Shown here: in pieces, positions 15,655 through 27,807 of the stretch
Numbering within the stretch: position 1 is the first letter of the stretch
Layout: every line of letters starts with the position of its first letter
Source: RPQJ01 sp963696545
GTDB taxonomy: Bacteria; Pseudomonadota; Gammaproteobacteria; Steroidobacterales; Steroidobacteraceae
DNA: 64,000 bases
Direction: 5' to 3'
Assembly: GCA_963696545.1 (NCBI GenBank)
Contig: CAVOKQ010000007.1
Coordinates: 556,651-620,650, forward strand
Made by a program: the position numbers and the translations under genes
The notes under the pieces: generated by a model
Database searches by the model: none
Seen by the model: only the letters and a program-made list of their open reading frames with translations
What the model was told of the DNA's origin: nothing

Positions 15655-16301
15655 ACGCACCGCAGAGCATCGTCGAAGCCCAGACCGACGCGCTGTTGCG
15701 TCGTGTGGCGCGCGAGCAGGAAACACGCTGTCGCCACGCGCGCGAGTCTGCCGCCGAACAGGCCCGGACCATCTTGGACCGCGCCTGGGACGGAAGCGCG
15801 TGCCCGGCTGCGCCAGGCCGTCATGGAGGAACGCCACTCGATCGAGCAGACGCTTGCCGACCGCCGCGCCGCGCACGAGACCACCGCGCGCCGGCGCTCG
15901 CAGTCCTCGCTGCGCGCGGTCATCGACGAGGCCTGGCAGTCGCTGCCGGCCGCGCTCGGCTCGGCGTGGCTCCGCGCCGACGCGCGCGAGCGCTGGTGCC
16001 GGGCCGCCTGCGCCGCCGCGATGGCGGCACTGGACCCTGCCCGGGGTTGTGCGCTCGAGATCGACACCGACGCCAGCGGTGACGTGAGAAACCCTGGCGC
16101 TCGAATCACTCGGCACCTGGGCCGGCGCGGGCGCGCGCGTGCGAGCGCGTCGCGGGCCTCGGGCCGGGACTGCGCATCCGCTGCGGGCGCGCCTGCGTGG
16201 ACGCGACGATGCCGGGCCTGCTCGCCTCGCGCGAGCGCATCGAGTCCGAACTCCTCGCCGGAGATGGAACGCCTCGGCGAGCCGACCCCGGAGGCGCCTG
16301 C

Positions 16302-16305
<4 letters not shown>
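15651..16305 (+). CDS. V/A-type ATPase subunit E (several frameshifts)
   Basis: Peripheral-stalk subunit E, roughly 217 residues when repaired. GTG at 15651 gives VNAPQSIVEAQTDALLRRVAREQE, a long charged helix, followed by a C-terminal domain with GLRIRCGRACVDATMPGLLASRERIESELLAEME. At least four indels interrupt it: an extra G at about 15792, missing bases near 16086 and 16143, and an extra G at about 16259. The restored C-terminus ends at the TGA overlapping subunit A. This is one of the most heavily broken genes in the window, and pseudogene status cannot be ruled out from sequence alone. Confidence 0.75.
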
Positions 16306-19424
<3,119 letters not shown>

Positions 19425-19432
<8 letters not shown>

Positions 19433-20048
19433 GGCAGGCGGCGAAGTCCTCGCAACCCGGGTCGCGTTCCTCGAGCTCCAGGACGAGCGGCGGCTGGTGC
19501 GCGAGGGCTACGAGCTCCTCGACGAGAAGCGCATGCTGCTCGCGACCGAGATCATGCGACAGCTCCGCCGACTCCGCGAACTTCAGGAACGCCTCGACGT
19601 ACTGACGCGCGAGGCGCGCGAGGCGCTCGAGGCCGCCGTCGACGCCTACGGCTTCGACGACCTCACCGTCCAGCCGCGGCAGAGCCTCGACGAATACGCC
19701 CTGCGCAGCGACGAGGAGCAGTTCCTCGGGATCACGCTGCTCACGGCCTCACTCGAGGAGGCCGGCCCGGGCGCCGGATCCCCTGCCCCACAGCCGCTTC
19801 CCGAGGCCAGGGCGTGCGCCGAAGCCTTCCACCGCCTGGCGGCAGGGCACGCGGCCGCGGCCGCCTGTGCGGGCAACCTGAGGCGCCTGGCGCGCGAATA
19901 TGCCCGCACGGAGCGGCGCGCACGGGCACTCGAGAACGTGGTGCTGCCCGAGATCGACGTTTCGCTGCGCTACATCGAAGAGCAGCTCGACGCGCTGGAC
20001 CAGGAAGAGGCCCTGCGGGTGCGCAATGCCGCCCGGGCACGGGGCTGA
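19425..20048 (+). CDS. V/A-type ATPase central-stalk subunit D
   Basis: A 207-residue protein made of two long helices, one N-terminal (VLATRVAFLELQDERRLVREGYELLDEKRMLLATEIM) and one C-terminal (LRRLAREYARTERRARALENVVLPEIDVSLRYIEEQLDALDQEE). This is the antiparallel coiled-coil layout of the rotor shaft subunit D. It is the last ATPase gene, and its frame is intact. Confidence 0.93.
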
Positions 20049-20051
20049 CCG

Positions 20052-21476
20052 GTGCACCTGGTATTCGGCGCCAGCGGATACATCGGCAGCAACCTGGTGC
20101 CGCTCCTGGTCGCGTCCGGGCACTTGGTACGCGCCAGCGCGCGCAACGTCGAGGTTCTCGAGGCCCGGGGATGGAGCGGCGTCGAACTCGTCGGCGCGGA
20201 CGCTCTTGACCCGATATCGCTGGCACGCGCGCTGGAAGGTGTCGAGGTCGCCTACTACCTCGTGCACTCGATGGCCGCCGGCAGTGACTTCGCGGCGATC
20301 GACCGCCGCGCGGCGGACAACTTTGCGCGCGCCGCAGCCCAGGCGGGCGTGCGGCGCATCGTCTACCTCGGCGGGCTGATTCCGCCCAATCCGCGGTCGC
20401 AGCATCTGCTCTCGCGGGCCGAAACGGGCGAGGTGCTGCGACAGCACCCGGTGCCGGTTACCGAGGTCCGCGCCGGAATGATCATCGGGCCGGGGTCGGC
20501 CGCCTACGAGGTGATCCGCGACCTCGTCAATCACCTGCCGGCGATGATCACGCCGGCATGGGTACGTTCGAGCTCGACGCCGATCGCGCTGCCGGACCTG
20601 CTCGCCTACCTGGTTGCCGTCGGTGACGTCGAACAGGCCGCAGGCCTGATCCTCGACGCGGGCGGCCCGGACAGGGTGACCTATGAGGAGATCATGCGCT
20701 GCTACGGCCGCCTGGTCGGCAGGCAGACCCGAATCCTCGCGGTTCCGGTGCTCACGCCCCGGCTCTCGTCCTACTGGCTCAGGTTCGTGACGTCCGTGCC
20801 CACCAACGTCGCGCGAGCGCTGGTCGAGGGGCTGGAGCACGATTTCGTCGCGAACGATGCCCGCCTGCGACAGCTGGTGCCGCGTCGGCTGATGGGCCTC
20901 GAGGAATCCATTCGCTCCGCCATCGAGGCGGATTCACGCAACGAAGTCGTCGCGCGCTGGGTCGAGGGCGCCATGGCCTGCCGCAACTTCCATCCGGAGT
21001 ACGGGTTCTACGCGATGCGAGCGGGCGCCGACGCGGACGGCCCGGCCTCGCCCGAGGCGGTGTTCGCGACGGTGTGCACGATCGGCGGGGACGCAGGCTA
21101 CTTCTTCGCCGATTCGCTGTGGAATGTCCGCCGTGCCGTCGACTGGCCGGTCGGCGGCCCGAGCTACAGGCGCAGGCGCCGCCACCCCACCGAGCTGCGG
21201 GTCGGGGACGTCGTGGACTCGTGGCGCGTCATCGCGCTCGAGCCCGGCCGGCGACTGACGCTGCTGATGGAAATGAAGGCGCCAGGCGCCGGCGTGCTCG
21301 AATTCGTCGTGAAGCCCGGGCCGGACGGGACCGGTTCGCGGGTCAATGCCACCGCCTACTGGCACCCGGCGGGCGTGCTCGGCCTCGCCTACTGGTATGC
21401 GCTCGTCCCAGCCCACTTGTTCCTGTTTCGGGGCCTGACCGGGGCCATCCAGGCCCGTTCGAAAAACCCCGGGTAA
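20052..21476 (+). CDS. NAD(P)-binding SDR/NmrA-like protein with DUF2867 C-terminal domain
   Basis: A 474-residue protein. The N-terminal Rossmann fold has VFGASGYIGSNLVPLLVASGH, and a middle YYLVHSM and VYLGGL as in atypical short-chain dehydrogenase/NmrA-like proteins. From about residue 320 onward the sequence (GDAGYFFADSLWNVRRAVDWPVGGP ... VGDVVDSWRVIALEPGRRLTLLMEMKAPG) fits the DUF2867 domain. The start is GTG at 20052, three bases after the ATPase operon, so it may be co-transcribed. The substrate is unknown. Confidence 0.85.
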   Translation: MHLVFGASGYIGSNLVPLLVASGHLVRASARNVEVLEARGWSGVELVGADALDPISLARALEGVEVAYYLVHSMAAGSDFAAIDRRAADNFARAAAQAGVRRIVYLGGLIPPNPRSQHLLSRAETGEVLRQHPVPVTEVRAGMIIGPGSAAYEVIRDLVNHLPAMITPAWVRSSSTPIALPDLLAYLVAVGDVEQAAGLILDAGGPDRVTYEEIMRCYGRLVGRQTRILAVPVLTPRLSSYWLRFVTSVPTNVARALVEGLEHDFVANDARLRQLVPRRLMGLEESIRSAIEADSRNEVVARWVEGAMACRNFHPEYGFYAMRAGADADGPASPEAVFATVCTIGGDAGYFFADSLWNVRRAVDWPVGGPSYRRRRRHPTELRVGDVVDSWRVIALEPGRRLTLLMEMKAPGAGVLEFVVKPGPDGTGSRVNATAYWHPAGVLGLAYWYALVPAHLFLFRGLTGAIQARSKNPG

Positions 21477-21607
21477 CGCATCCTGGGCGGCGTGAAACGC
21501 CTCTCGACTTCGGGATACACTTATCCGTGAGGGCGTCGAGTTCAGCGAGAATCCGCCCGCATTGCGCCAGTCGGCGCGAGACCCCAACACTTCGAGGAGA
21601 TTCGAGC

Positions 21608-21919
21608 ATGAACAAGCTGACCCTGTCCGCCCTGCTGGCCGCCGGCGTGCTGATTGCCGCCCCGACCTACGCCGCGGATGTCGCCGCCGGCAAGACGATC
21701 GCCGAGAATTCCTGCGTCGACTGCCACGGCGACGACGGCAAGGGCGACGATGAGAACCCGGCGCTCGCCGGCATGGCCGTGGACAAGTTCACCAAGGCGA
21801 TGACGGAGTACCAGAACGGCACCCGCACCAAGGACGCCAAGATGACGAAGGCCGCCAAGAAGCTGGACGCGGCCGGCGTGGCGAACGTCGCCGCCTACTA
21901 CGCGAGCCTGAAGAAGTAA
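21608..21919 (+). CDS. Small periplasmic c-type cytochrome (monoheme, class I)
   Basis: A 103-residue precursor with a signal peptide (to about AAPTYAADV), one heme motif CVDCH followed by GDDGKGDDENPALAGMAVDKF, and a C-terminal helix ANVAAYYASLKK. A methionine (in GMAVDKF or AKMTKAAKK) would be the sixth ligand. It is highly similar to the cytochrome at 56153-56461. It lies beside the mtrB end and is a plausible soluble carrier between inner and outer membranes. GAGGAGA precedes the ATG. Confidence 0.9.
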   Translation: MNKLTLSALLAAGVLIAAPTYAADVAAGKTIAENSCVDCHGDDGKGDDENPALAGMAVDKFTKAMTEYQNGTRTKDAKMTKAAKKLDAAGVANVAAYYASLKK

Positions 21920-21930
21920 TCTCTCCGACC

Positions 21931-21983
21931 GGGCCGGCGTCAGCCGGCCCGGGATCCGGCGGCTGCGGCGACCCCGCAGCCGG
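21931..21983. terminator. GC-rich hairpins between convergent cytochrome and porin genes
   Basis: A perfect 8-base stem GGGCCGGC/GCCGGCCC (21931-21950) is followed by a second hairpin GGCTGCGG/CCGCAGCC (about 21960-21981), between the plus-strand cytochrome gene and the minus-strand porin gene. Neither has a T run, so termination is only suggested by placement. Confidence 0.4.
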
Positions 21984-22037
21984 CCGGGTTCGCTGCGAAC
22001 GCCGCTTCTCCGCCGCCCGTCGGCTCCCCGGCGCGCC

Positions 22038-24176
22038 TCACTCTTCCTTCGCGGCCTCGCCTTCCTTCTTGCCGAAGCTGTAACGCGCCGACAGCGTCAC
22101 GTAGTTGACGGAGTAGTTGTAGGGGTCCGCGCCCAGCGACAGGATCGTCGGCAACGTCGCGGGGCCGATGCCCTGCAGCGCCCAGTCGCGGCTGTCGAGG
22201 TTCTCGTACCACCAGCTGAACAACACGTCGAGGCGATCATTGACCTCGTAGGTGAGGTCGGCCTTGAAGCCGTTCAGGGTGCTGCTCACGGTGGGGAAAT
22301 TGCCCGCGTTGGTGCCGCTGATCTTCGTATCGGAGTCGCCGCTGGCATAGGTGTAGCCGAGGTCCAGCGACAGCTTTTCCATCAGCCGCGCCGTCAGCCC
22401 CGCGCCGATCGTGGTGAACGTGTCGCTCACAGTCCCCTTCCAGTCCCGGTAGGAGAACGTGCTGCTGCCCCACTGGTCGGTGTCGTTCGTGTCCAGGCCG
22501 CCGTTCACGTAGGCGGTGAACTTCTCGTTGATGACCCAGTTGAGGTCGAGCGCGTAGCGCTGGTACAGGCCAGAGGTGAGGCCGATCTGCGATTTCGTGT
22601 AGCCGTCGTCCGCGTAGTAGGCCGTGCCGGAGAGCGTCAGCGGCAGCGAGCCCAGCGCGAGATTGGCGGTGAGTTCGCCGTACTGGCGGAAGCGGTACGC
22701 CATGTTGTACTTGCGCATGAACGGGTTCTGGCCGTCGTCCTGCGCCACCGTCGTGTTGTACTTGTCCGGCTTCGTTTCCTGCGCGCCCGCGCGCAGCACG
22801 AGGCCGAGGTAGCCGCTCGGCCGGTAGCTCACCTTGCCCCAGCCGTCGAGCAGCTCGTCCTTCTTCACTTCCTGCGTCGTGCCGGTGCGCTTCAACTCGC
22901 GGTACTCGCCGCCGGCGCCGACCGCCCACTGGCTCGTCAGCGCCCAGTCCGCGCTGCCGAGGGCACGGAAGCGCTCGAATCCGTAGCGCGGGTTCGTCTC
23001 GCTGTCGACCAGCGGGATCATGTCCGTGTAGACGATGGAGTCGAACGCGGCCTGCTTGCTGTCGTTCTTGCGCTCGTCGTAGGTGAGCGAGCCGCGCAGC
23101 CGCAGCTTGTCCACGGGCCGCGAGGTGAGCGTGAGGTCGAGGCTCGTCACGGCCACGTCGCCGTTCAGGTTGCCCATCGGCAGCGCGTTCGTATAGACGT
23201 CCGGGTTGATCGTATAGGGGAGGAACGACTCGTCCTGCGTGCCCTTGCCCGTGGCCGCGGTGAACGCGACGGTCGTGTTCCCCGGCAGGCCGTGCATGCC
23301 GGCCGACAGCGCGATCTCGTTGTAGTCGTTGCCCGGCGCGCCCGCCATCTGGCCGACGTCGGCGCCGTCGACCATGGGCGTGAAGGGGTTCTGCCAGCGC
23401 CAGGACGGCGCATCGTTGTTGTAGAACGACCCGTTGTAGCCGACTTCCACGAACCACTTGTCCGTCTGGTAGCGGACCATGGCGGTCACGCGGTCGGTCG
23501 AGTCGTTGACGGGTGCGAGCAGCTGCGTCGAGGTGCTGCCGAACGAGCCGAACTGGCTGCGGAAACCGTCGCGCTGGTCGCTACGGAAATCCACCGAGAG
23601 GACGAGGTTCTGCCCCCAGAAATAGCGGCCTGCGGCACCGTAGCGGTCGCGGTCGTAGCCCACGTCCACGGAGTGCAGGTCGCCGTCCAGCGACGTCATG
23701 CCGCCCGTGGTGCCCGCGGCCACCCAGTCGGACGGCAGGGTCAGGTCGCGGTTGCCGGCGCCGTGGAACGGTGTCGCCGTCGTGTCCCAGATCGAATGCG
23801 GCACGCGGTCGTACCAGAGCGAGTAGTCGTAGGAACCCTGGCGGCCGCCCTCGAGGCTCACCGCGCGCGAGTCGAGCCCGAGGTCCGTGAGCTCGTAGGA
23901 CATCGAGTAGCCGGACTCGCCGACGTACTCGCCCTCGGCGTTCGCGACCACGTAGCCGCCCTTGTCGTCGAGGCCGGTGTAGTCGCCGAACTTGGCCGAG
24001 GAATCGTCCAGGTAGCCGCCGCCCAGCTCGGCGTCGGACTTGTAGCCCGACTCGAACGGGCACTTCGAGCAGGACCATTGGCTCGTGTCCGGCGCGGCGG
24101 CTTCTTCGGCCGAGGCAGCGGCGGCGTACAGGCAGGACGCGACGGCGATCGAGAGCAGGAGGCTGCGGTTGGTCAT
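22038..24176 (-). CDS. mtrB: MtrB/PioB-family decaheme-associated outer-membrane beta-barrel protein
   Basis: A 712-residue precursor with signal peptide (cleavage near AAAASAEEA), then WSCSKCPFESGYKSDAELGGGYLDDSSAKFGDYTG, where the N-terminal CxxC is characteristic of MtrB-type proteins. Alternating amphipathic strands follow throughout (for example KWFVEVGYNGSFYNN, YLGLVLRAGAQETKP, ELTANLALGSLPLTLSGTAYYADDGYT). The last strand YVTLSARYSF is followed by a charged tail KKEGEAAKEE. In the Mtr conduit this barrel sheathes the MtrA decaheme in the outer membrane. It starts five bases after the mtrA stop. Confidence 0.93.
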   Translation of the reverse strand: MTNRSLLLSIAVASCLYAAAASAEEAAAPDTSQWSCSKCPFESGYKSDAELGGGYLDDSSAKFGDYTGLDDKGGYVVANAEGEYVGESGYSMSYELTDLGLDSRAVSLEGGRQGSYDYSLWYDRVPHSIWDTTATPFHGAGNRDLTLPSDWVAAGTTGGMTSLDGDLHSVDVGYDRDRYGAAGRYFWGQNLVLSVDFRSDQRDGFRSQFGSFGSTSTQLLAPVNDSTDRVTAMVRYQTDKWFVEVGYNGSFYNNDAPSWRWQNPFTPMVDGADVGQMAGAPGNDYNEIALSAGMHGLPGNTTVAFTAATGKGTQDESFLPYTINPDVYTNALPMGNLNGDVAVTSLDLTLTSRPVDKLRLRGSLTYDERKNDSKQAAFDSIVYTDMIPLVDSETNPRYGFERFRALGSADWALTSQWAVGAGGEYRELKRTGTTQEVKKDELLDGWGKVSYRPSGYLGLVLRAGAQETKPDKYNTTVAQDDGQNPFMRKYNMAYRFRQYGELTANLALGSLPLTLSGTAYYADDGYTKSQIGLTSGLYQRYALDLNWVINEKFTAYVNGGLDTNDTDQWGSSTFSYRDWKGTVSDTFTTIGAGLTARLMEKLSLDLGYTYASGDSDTKISGTNAGNFPTVSSTLNGFKADLTYEVNDRLDVLFSWWYENLDSRDWALQGIGPATLPTILSLGADPYNYSVNYVTLSARYSFGKKEGEAAKEE

Positions 24177-24181
24177 GGGTG

Positions 24182-25285
24182 TCACCGTGTGAGCGTCGAG
24201 CCCGACGGATGGTTCGAGCCGTGCACCTGCGAGTGGCAGTTCATGCAGTTGCCGAGCGCGAGCGTCGACACCGACGGTCCGCTGCCGCCGGGCAGGTTGG
24301 ACGGGCCGTAGGCGAAGCTCGGGTGGCCCTGCTGCGAGTGACAGGACTGGCAGAGCAGCGGTCCGCGCGCCTTCAGCATCCCGGGGTTCGACGAGCCGTG
24401 CGGCGAGTGGCAGATCGCGCAGTCCTCCGCCACCGGCGCGTGCTCCCAGAGGAAGGGGCCGCGCTTCTCGGCATGGCACTGGTAGCAGGTCTGGTTCACG
24501 CTGGACTTCACGAGCTGCGAGGCGGCGCTCGTGCCGTGCGGCTGGTGGCAGTCGCTGCAGGCGATCTTGCCCTGGCGGAGCGGGTGCGCGTAGGGGCGCA
24601 GGAACTCCGCGCGCTTCGTCACGTGGCAGGTGAAGCAGACCTCGTCCTGGGTGCGCGCCGAGAGGACCGGGTCCTTCGCCGTGTGCAGGTCGTGGCAGGA
24701 GGCGCAGGTCACGTCGTTGGACGCGTGCGGGCCGGCATGCCACTCGGCCGAGAGCGACTTCTCGTGGCAGGCGAGGCATACGCCGTTCTGCACCGCGACC
24801 GGCGCGACCGAGTCGCGACCGAAACGGATCATCGGCGGGCGGGTGTCACCCTTCTTGATCTTCCCGGTGTGCTTGCCGCCGGGCCCGTGGCAGGCCTCGC
24901 ACTGCAGATGACCCTTGCCGAAGGGGCTGCGCGCGTCGTTCGGCTGCCCGTGCTTCGTCTGGAACACCGCCATCACGCGCTCGCTGTCGTGGCAGGTGAG
25001 GCAGGTGTCGGCGCCCTTCTTGCTGTAGGCGACAGGAGCGGAGGCATCAGCCGCTTTCGGAGCAGCGTCAGCCGGCTTCGGCGCAGGCGCTGTCTCCGCT
25101 GGCTTCGGCGCCGCGGCGGTCTCGGCTGGCGCGGCCGCTGGTGCGGTCGCGGTCTCGGCCGTTGCCGCAGCTGCTGGTGCCGCGGCCGGCTCGTCCGCCG
25201 CGAAGGCCGGCGCAACGATCGGCAATAGCCAGGCCAGTGCCAGCAGGCGACGGGGCAGCGCTCTGGTGTGGGTCATGTGTGACAT
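24182..25285 (-). CDS. mtrA: MtrA/DmsE-family periplasmic decaheme c-type cytochrome
   Basis: A 367-residue precursor with signal peptide (LALAWLLPIVAPAFAADE) and ten CXXCH motifs (CLTCH, CEACH, CLACH, CASCH, CFTCH, CSDCH, CYQCH, CAICH, CQSCH, CMNCH). This family fills the MtrB barrel and carries electrons through the outer membrane. Between the signal peptide and the first heme is an alanine/proline-rich linker of about 60 residues with repeated AAPKPAE-like units, which the Shewanella protein lacks. ATG 25285 is chosen; ATG 25276 is also possible. Operon: decahemes, then mtrA, then mtrB. Confidence 0.93.
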   Translation of the reverse strand: MSHMTHTRALPRRLLALAWLLPIVAPAFAADEPAAAPAAAATAETATAPAAAPAETAAAPKPAETAPAPKPADAAPKAADASAPVAYSKKGADTCLTCHDSERVMAVFQTKHGQPNDARSPFGKGHLQCEACHGPGGKHTGKIKKGDTRPPMIRFGRDSVAPVAVQNGVCLACHEKSLSAEWHAGPHASNDVTCASCHDLHTAKDPVLSARTQDEVCFTCHVTKRAEFLRPYAHPLRQGKIACSDCHQPHGTSAASQLVKSSVNQTCYQCHAEKRGPFLWEHAPVAEDCAICHSPHGSSNPGMLKARGPLLCQSCHSQQGHPSFAYGPSNLPGGSGPSVSTLALGNCMNCHSQVHGSNHPSGSTLTR

Positions 25286-25341
25286 CCGTTCTCGATTGCT
25301 CGGTCCGGGGCGGATACCTCGCGGCAACCGCCCCGGCTGCG

Positions 25342-27723
25342 TCAGTGATTGAACTCGGCGACGTGGTGCGCTTCCTTCACGTCCACGTCCTCGCCTGCGC
25401 CGTGGCAGTTCCCGCAGGTCTCGGCAGCCGCCTGCGGGCTCGTGCCGTCCGCGTTCTTCGTGGCGTCGAACGAGCCGCCGTTGAACTGCATGTGCTCCTT
25501 CGAGGTGTCGTCCGTGTGGCAGGCCGAGCACACGGCCGTGTTCGGCGTGATGGCGGTGTCGTCGGACGGCGTTGCTGCATCGGCACCCTGGTCGATCGAA
25601 CTCGCGAACACGACCGTCGGGTCCACGGGGTAGTAGGTCCCCGGCAGGTGGCAACCCTCGCAGTTGTTCAGGTAACCCGGGTACGTGACCGGGTCCTGGC
25701 TCGCGCCACCATAGTTGCTCGAATTGTAGTTGTTGGCGTGCAGGGCGTGTATGAACAGCTTGAAGTCGAACGGCTCGCCGGTCGCAGCCGTCGTGCCCAG
25801 CGCGAGACCCGGGTTGTGACATGTCGAGCACAAGCCGGTGTTGTCGTTGCGCGCGTCGCCGTGCAGCTGCAGCCGGTTATGGCACTTGTCGCAGCGCGTG
25901 ATGTCCACAACCTGCCGCGGAGGCACCGCCGTCGCGTCCGTGATCGGGAAGCTGACGCCGACCGACGCGGTTACACCCACCCGTTGCATAGTCGTCGTGG
26001 CCGGCGACGGATCCGTGTCCACGATCGTGCGTCCCTCGACGTAGGCCACGCCGGAGCCGCCGATCAGGCCAGCGGGGATTGCCGTCGCCCCGGCCTTCGT
26101 ATACGTCCCGTCCGCGTTGTGCACCGGCGCACCGCCCGCGGCAGCCGGCGCCCCGGACGGCGCCGCGGCCGACGACAGGAAATCGATCTGGATCGGCTGC
26201 GAAGGATTGTTGCCGGTGCCCGGATTCGTGAGGTTCCGCGTCGTGTAGGCGACGCGCGCCCGGAGCCTCGCGGCCGTCGGCGTGCAGGGCGCGGGCGTGC
26301 AGGGCACGAGGTTGGTGAACGGCGCGTCGGTGAGCGCCCAGGTCGCCCCGGTGCGCGGGTTGGTCACCTTGATCGTGAGCTTGGCGTATTCGCCCTCACC
26401 CACCCTGCAACCGACGGTCGCGGGGGCGCAGGGCGTCGCACCCGGTGTGCCGTCCTGCTTGATGGCCTCGATCTTCACGATCTCGAACTTGAAATCGCCG
26501 GCCGCGATCTTGGTCGGGATCGCGTGCGCGCTCGCAGTCTGGACGCCGGCCATGCCGGAATTCGGGCCGTGGCAGGTAAAGCACTGCTCGTCGGTCGCGG
26601 CCACGCCGTTCCCGTGGTTCGCGCCCGTCGCGAAATTGACGTCGTCGTGGCAGGAGCCGCACGCATTGGTGTTGGCCGCCGTGCGCCAGGCGTTGCCCTG
26701 CGGCGCGTCCGCGTTGTTCTCGTGGTGGCAGGTCTCGCAGTTGCGGATGTCCTGCGGATACCCGACGTCGCTGAAGTTCGCGAAGAAGTTGCCGTAGCCG
26801 TAGATGCCGTAGGTGCCGCCGGCCGCGACGCTCGGCAGGTTCTCGCCCCTGTGGATCTTGTGGATCATCACGCGGAAGTCGAGCGAGTTGCCCGTCTGCG
26901 CGTCGTACGAGTACGACTCGTGGCACATGGCGCAGTAGTTGACGTCGCTGCGCCCGCCGCCGTGCGCCTCGAGCTTCTGGTGGCAGGCGTTGCAGTCGGC
27001 GTTCGCGACGATCGTGCGTCCGGACGCTGTGATCGGCGTCGGCGCGTTGTACTGCGGCACGAGGTCGTACAGCGCGTTGTTCGCGGGAATGTACGGCTCG
27101 CTGACTCCGCCCGACGAGTTGATGCGGATCTCGAACCCCACGCGGTGCGTGAGACTCGGGTTGTACGGGATGTCGGAAATGCCCAGCACGCTCTGCTGGA
27201 ACGTGTACCTGTAGGTGCCGTTGTGATTGTCCGTCCACGCGGCCGGCGCGGCCGGCTCGATGTAACCCTGGTTCACGGACGTGCCGGGAGTGCAGGTCAC
27301 GTAGGTCGGGGGCGTCGGGGCCGGCGTGCCCGGGCACGCCTCCTGGCGCCGCGTGATCGCGTGCCAGGTGCTCGACTTGCCGTTCAACTCCGGTTCGAGC
27401 CGCGACAGCACGAAATAGATGTTGCCGGCCGGCAGGCCCGTGAGCGGATAGTTGCGCTCGTCGTGCAGGTAGATCTCGACCACCGCGTGGCCGTCCGAAG
27501 GAATCGTGACCTTCGTGATCGACGCGACGATCGTGCCCGCCGTCGTGACCGGGATGGGCGCGCCGGTGCCAGGCCCCGGCGGTGGATCCGGAATGGGCGG
27601 CGGCGCGGAGTCCACGTGGCCATTGTCGCCGCTGCAGCCGGCGAGCCCGAGGGCGAGCGCGCCGAGGCCTGCGAGCAGGAAGCACTGCGCGCGCGGGATG
27701 CGGTTCTTCGACTTCATTGACAT
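25342..27723 (-). CDS. OmcA/MtrC-family decaheme outer-membrane lipoprotein (copy 3)
   Basis: A 793-residue precursor. The signal peptide ends in the lipobox LAGC (about residue 29), then a proline-rich stretch. Ten CXXCH motifs fall in two groups of five (CNACH, CAMCH, CETCH, CGSCH, CFTCH; then CDKCH, CSTCH, CEGCH, CSACH, CGNCH), separated by a beta-rich domain. This domain order, beta/pentaheme/beta/pentaheme, is the OmcA/MtrC plan. The likely role is cell-surface transfer of electrons to an outside acceptor. ATG 27723 has GGAG upstream. It is 56 bases from mtrA. Confidence 0.92.
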   Translation of the reverse strand: MSMKSKNRIPRAQCFLLAGLGALALGLAGCSGDNGHVDSAPPPIPDPPPGPGTGAPIPVTTAGTIVASITKVTIPSDGHAVVEIYLHDERNYPLTGLPAGNIYFVLSRLEPELNGKSSTWHAITRRQEACPGTPAPTPPTYVTCTPGTSVNQGYIEPAAPAAWTDNHNGTYRYTFQQSVLGISDIPYNPSLTHRVGFEIRINSSGGVSEPYIPANNALYDLVPQYNAPTPITASGRTIVANADCNACHQKLEAHGGGRSDVNYCAMCHESYSYDAQTGNSLDFRVMIHKIHRGENLPSVAAGGTYGIYGYGNFFANFSDVGYPQDIRNCETCHHENNADAPQGNAWRTAANTNACGSCHDDVNFATGANHGNGVAATDEQCFTCHGPNSGMAGVQTASAHAIPTKIAAGDFKFEIVKIEAIKQDGTPGATPCAPATVGCRVGEGEYAKLTIKVTNPRTGATWALTDAPFTNLVPCTPAPCTPTAARLRARVAYTTRNLTNPGTGNNPSQPIQIDFLSSAAAPSGAPAAAGGAPVHNADGTYTKAGATAIPAGLIGGSGVAYVEGRTIVDTDPSPATTTMQRVGVTASVGVSFPITDATAVPPRQVVDITRCDKCHNRLQLHGDARNDNTGLCSTCHNPGLALGTTAATGEPFDFKLFIHALHANNYNSSNYGGASQDPVTYPGYLNNCEGCHLPGTYYPVDPTVVFASSIDQGADAATPSDDTAITPNTAVCSACHTDDTSKEHMQFNGGSFDATKNADGTSPQAAAETCGNCHGAGEDVDVKEAHHVAEFNH

Positions 27724-27807
27724 CTTTCGACTCCGACGGTCGGCCCCGTCAAGGCGCTCGCCGCGCATCGCTGCGCGCCGTACCCGATGCTGTGTGTTTT
27801 CCGGCGC

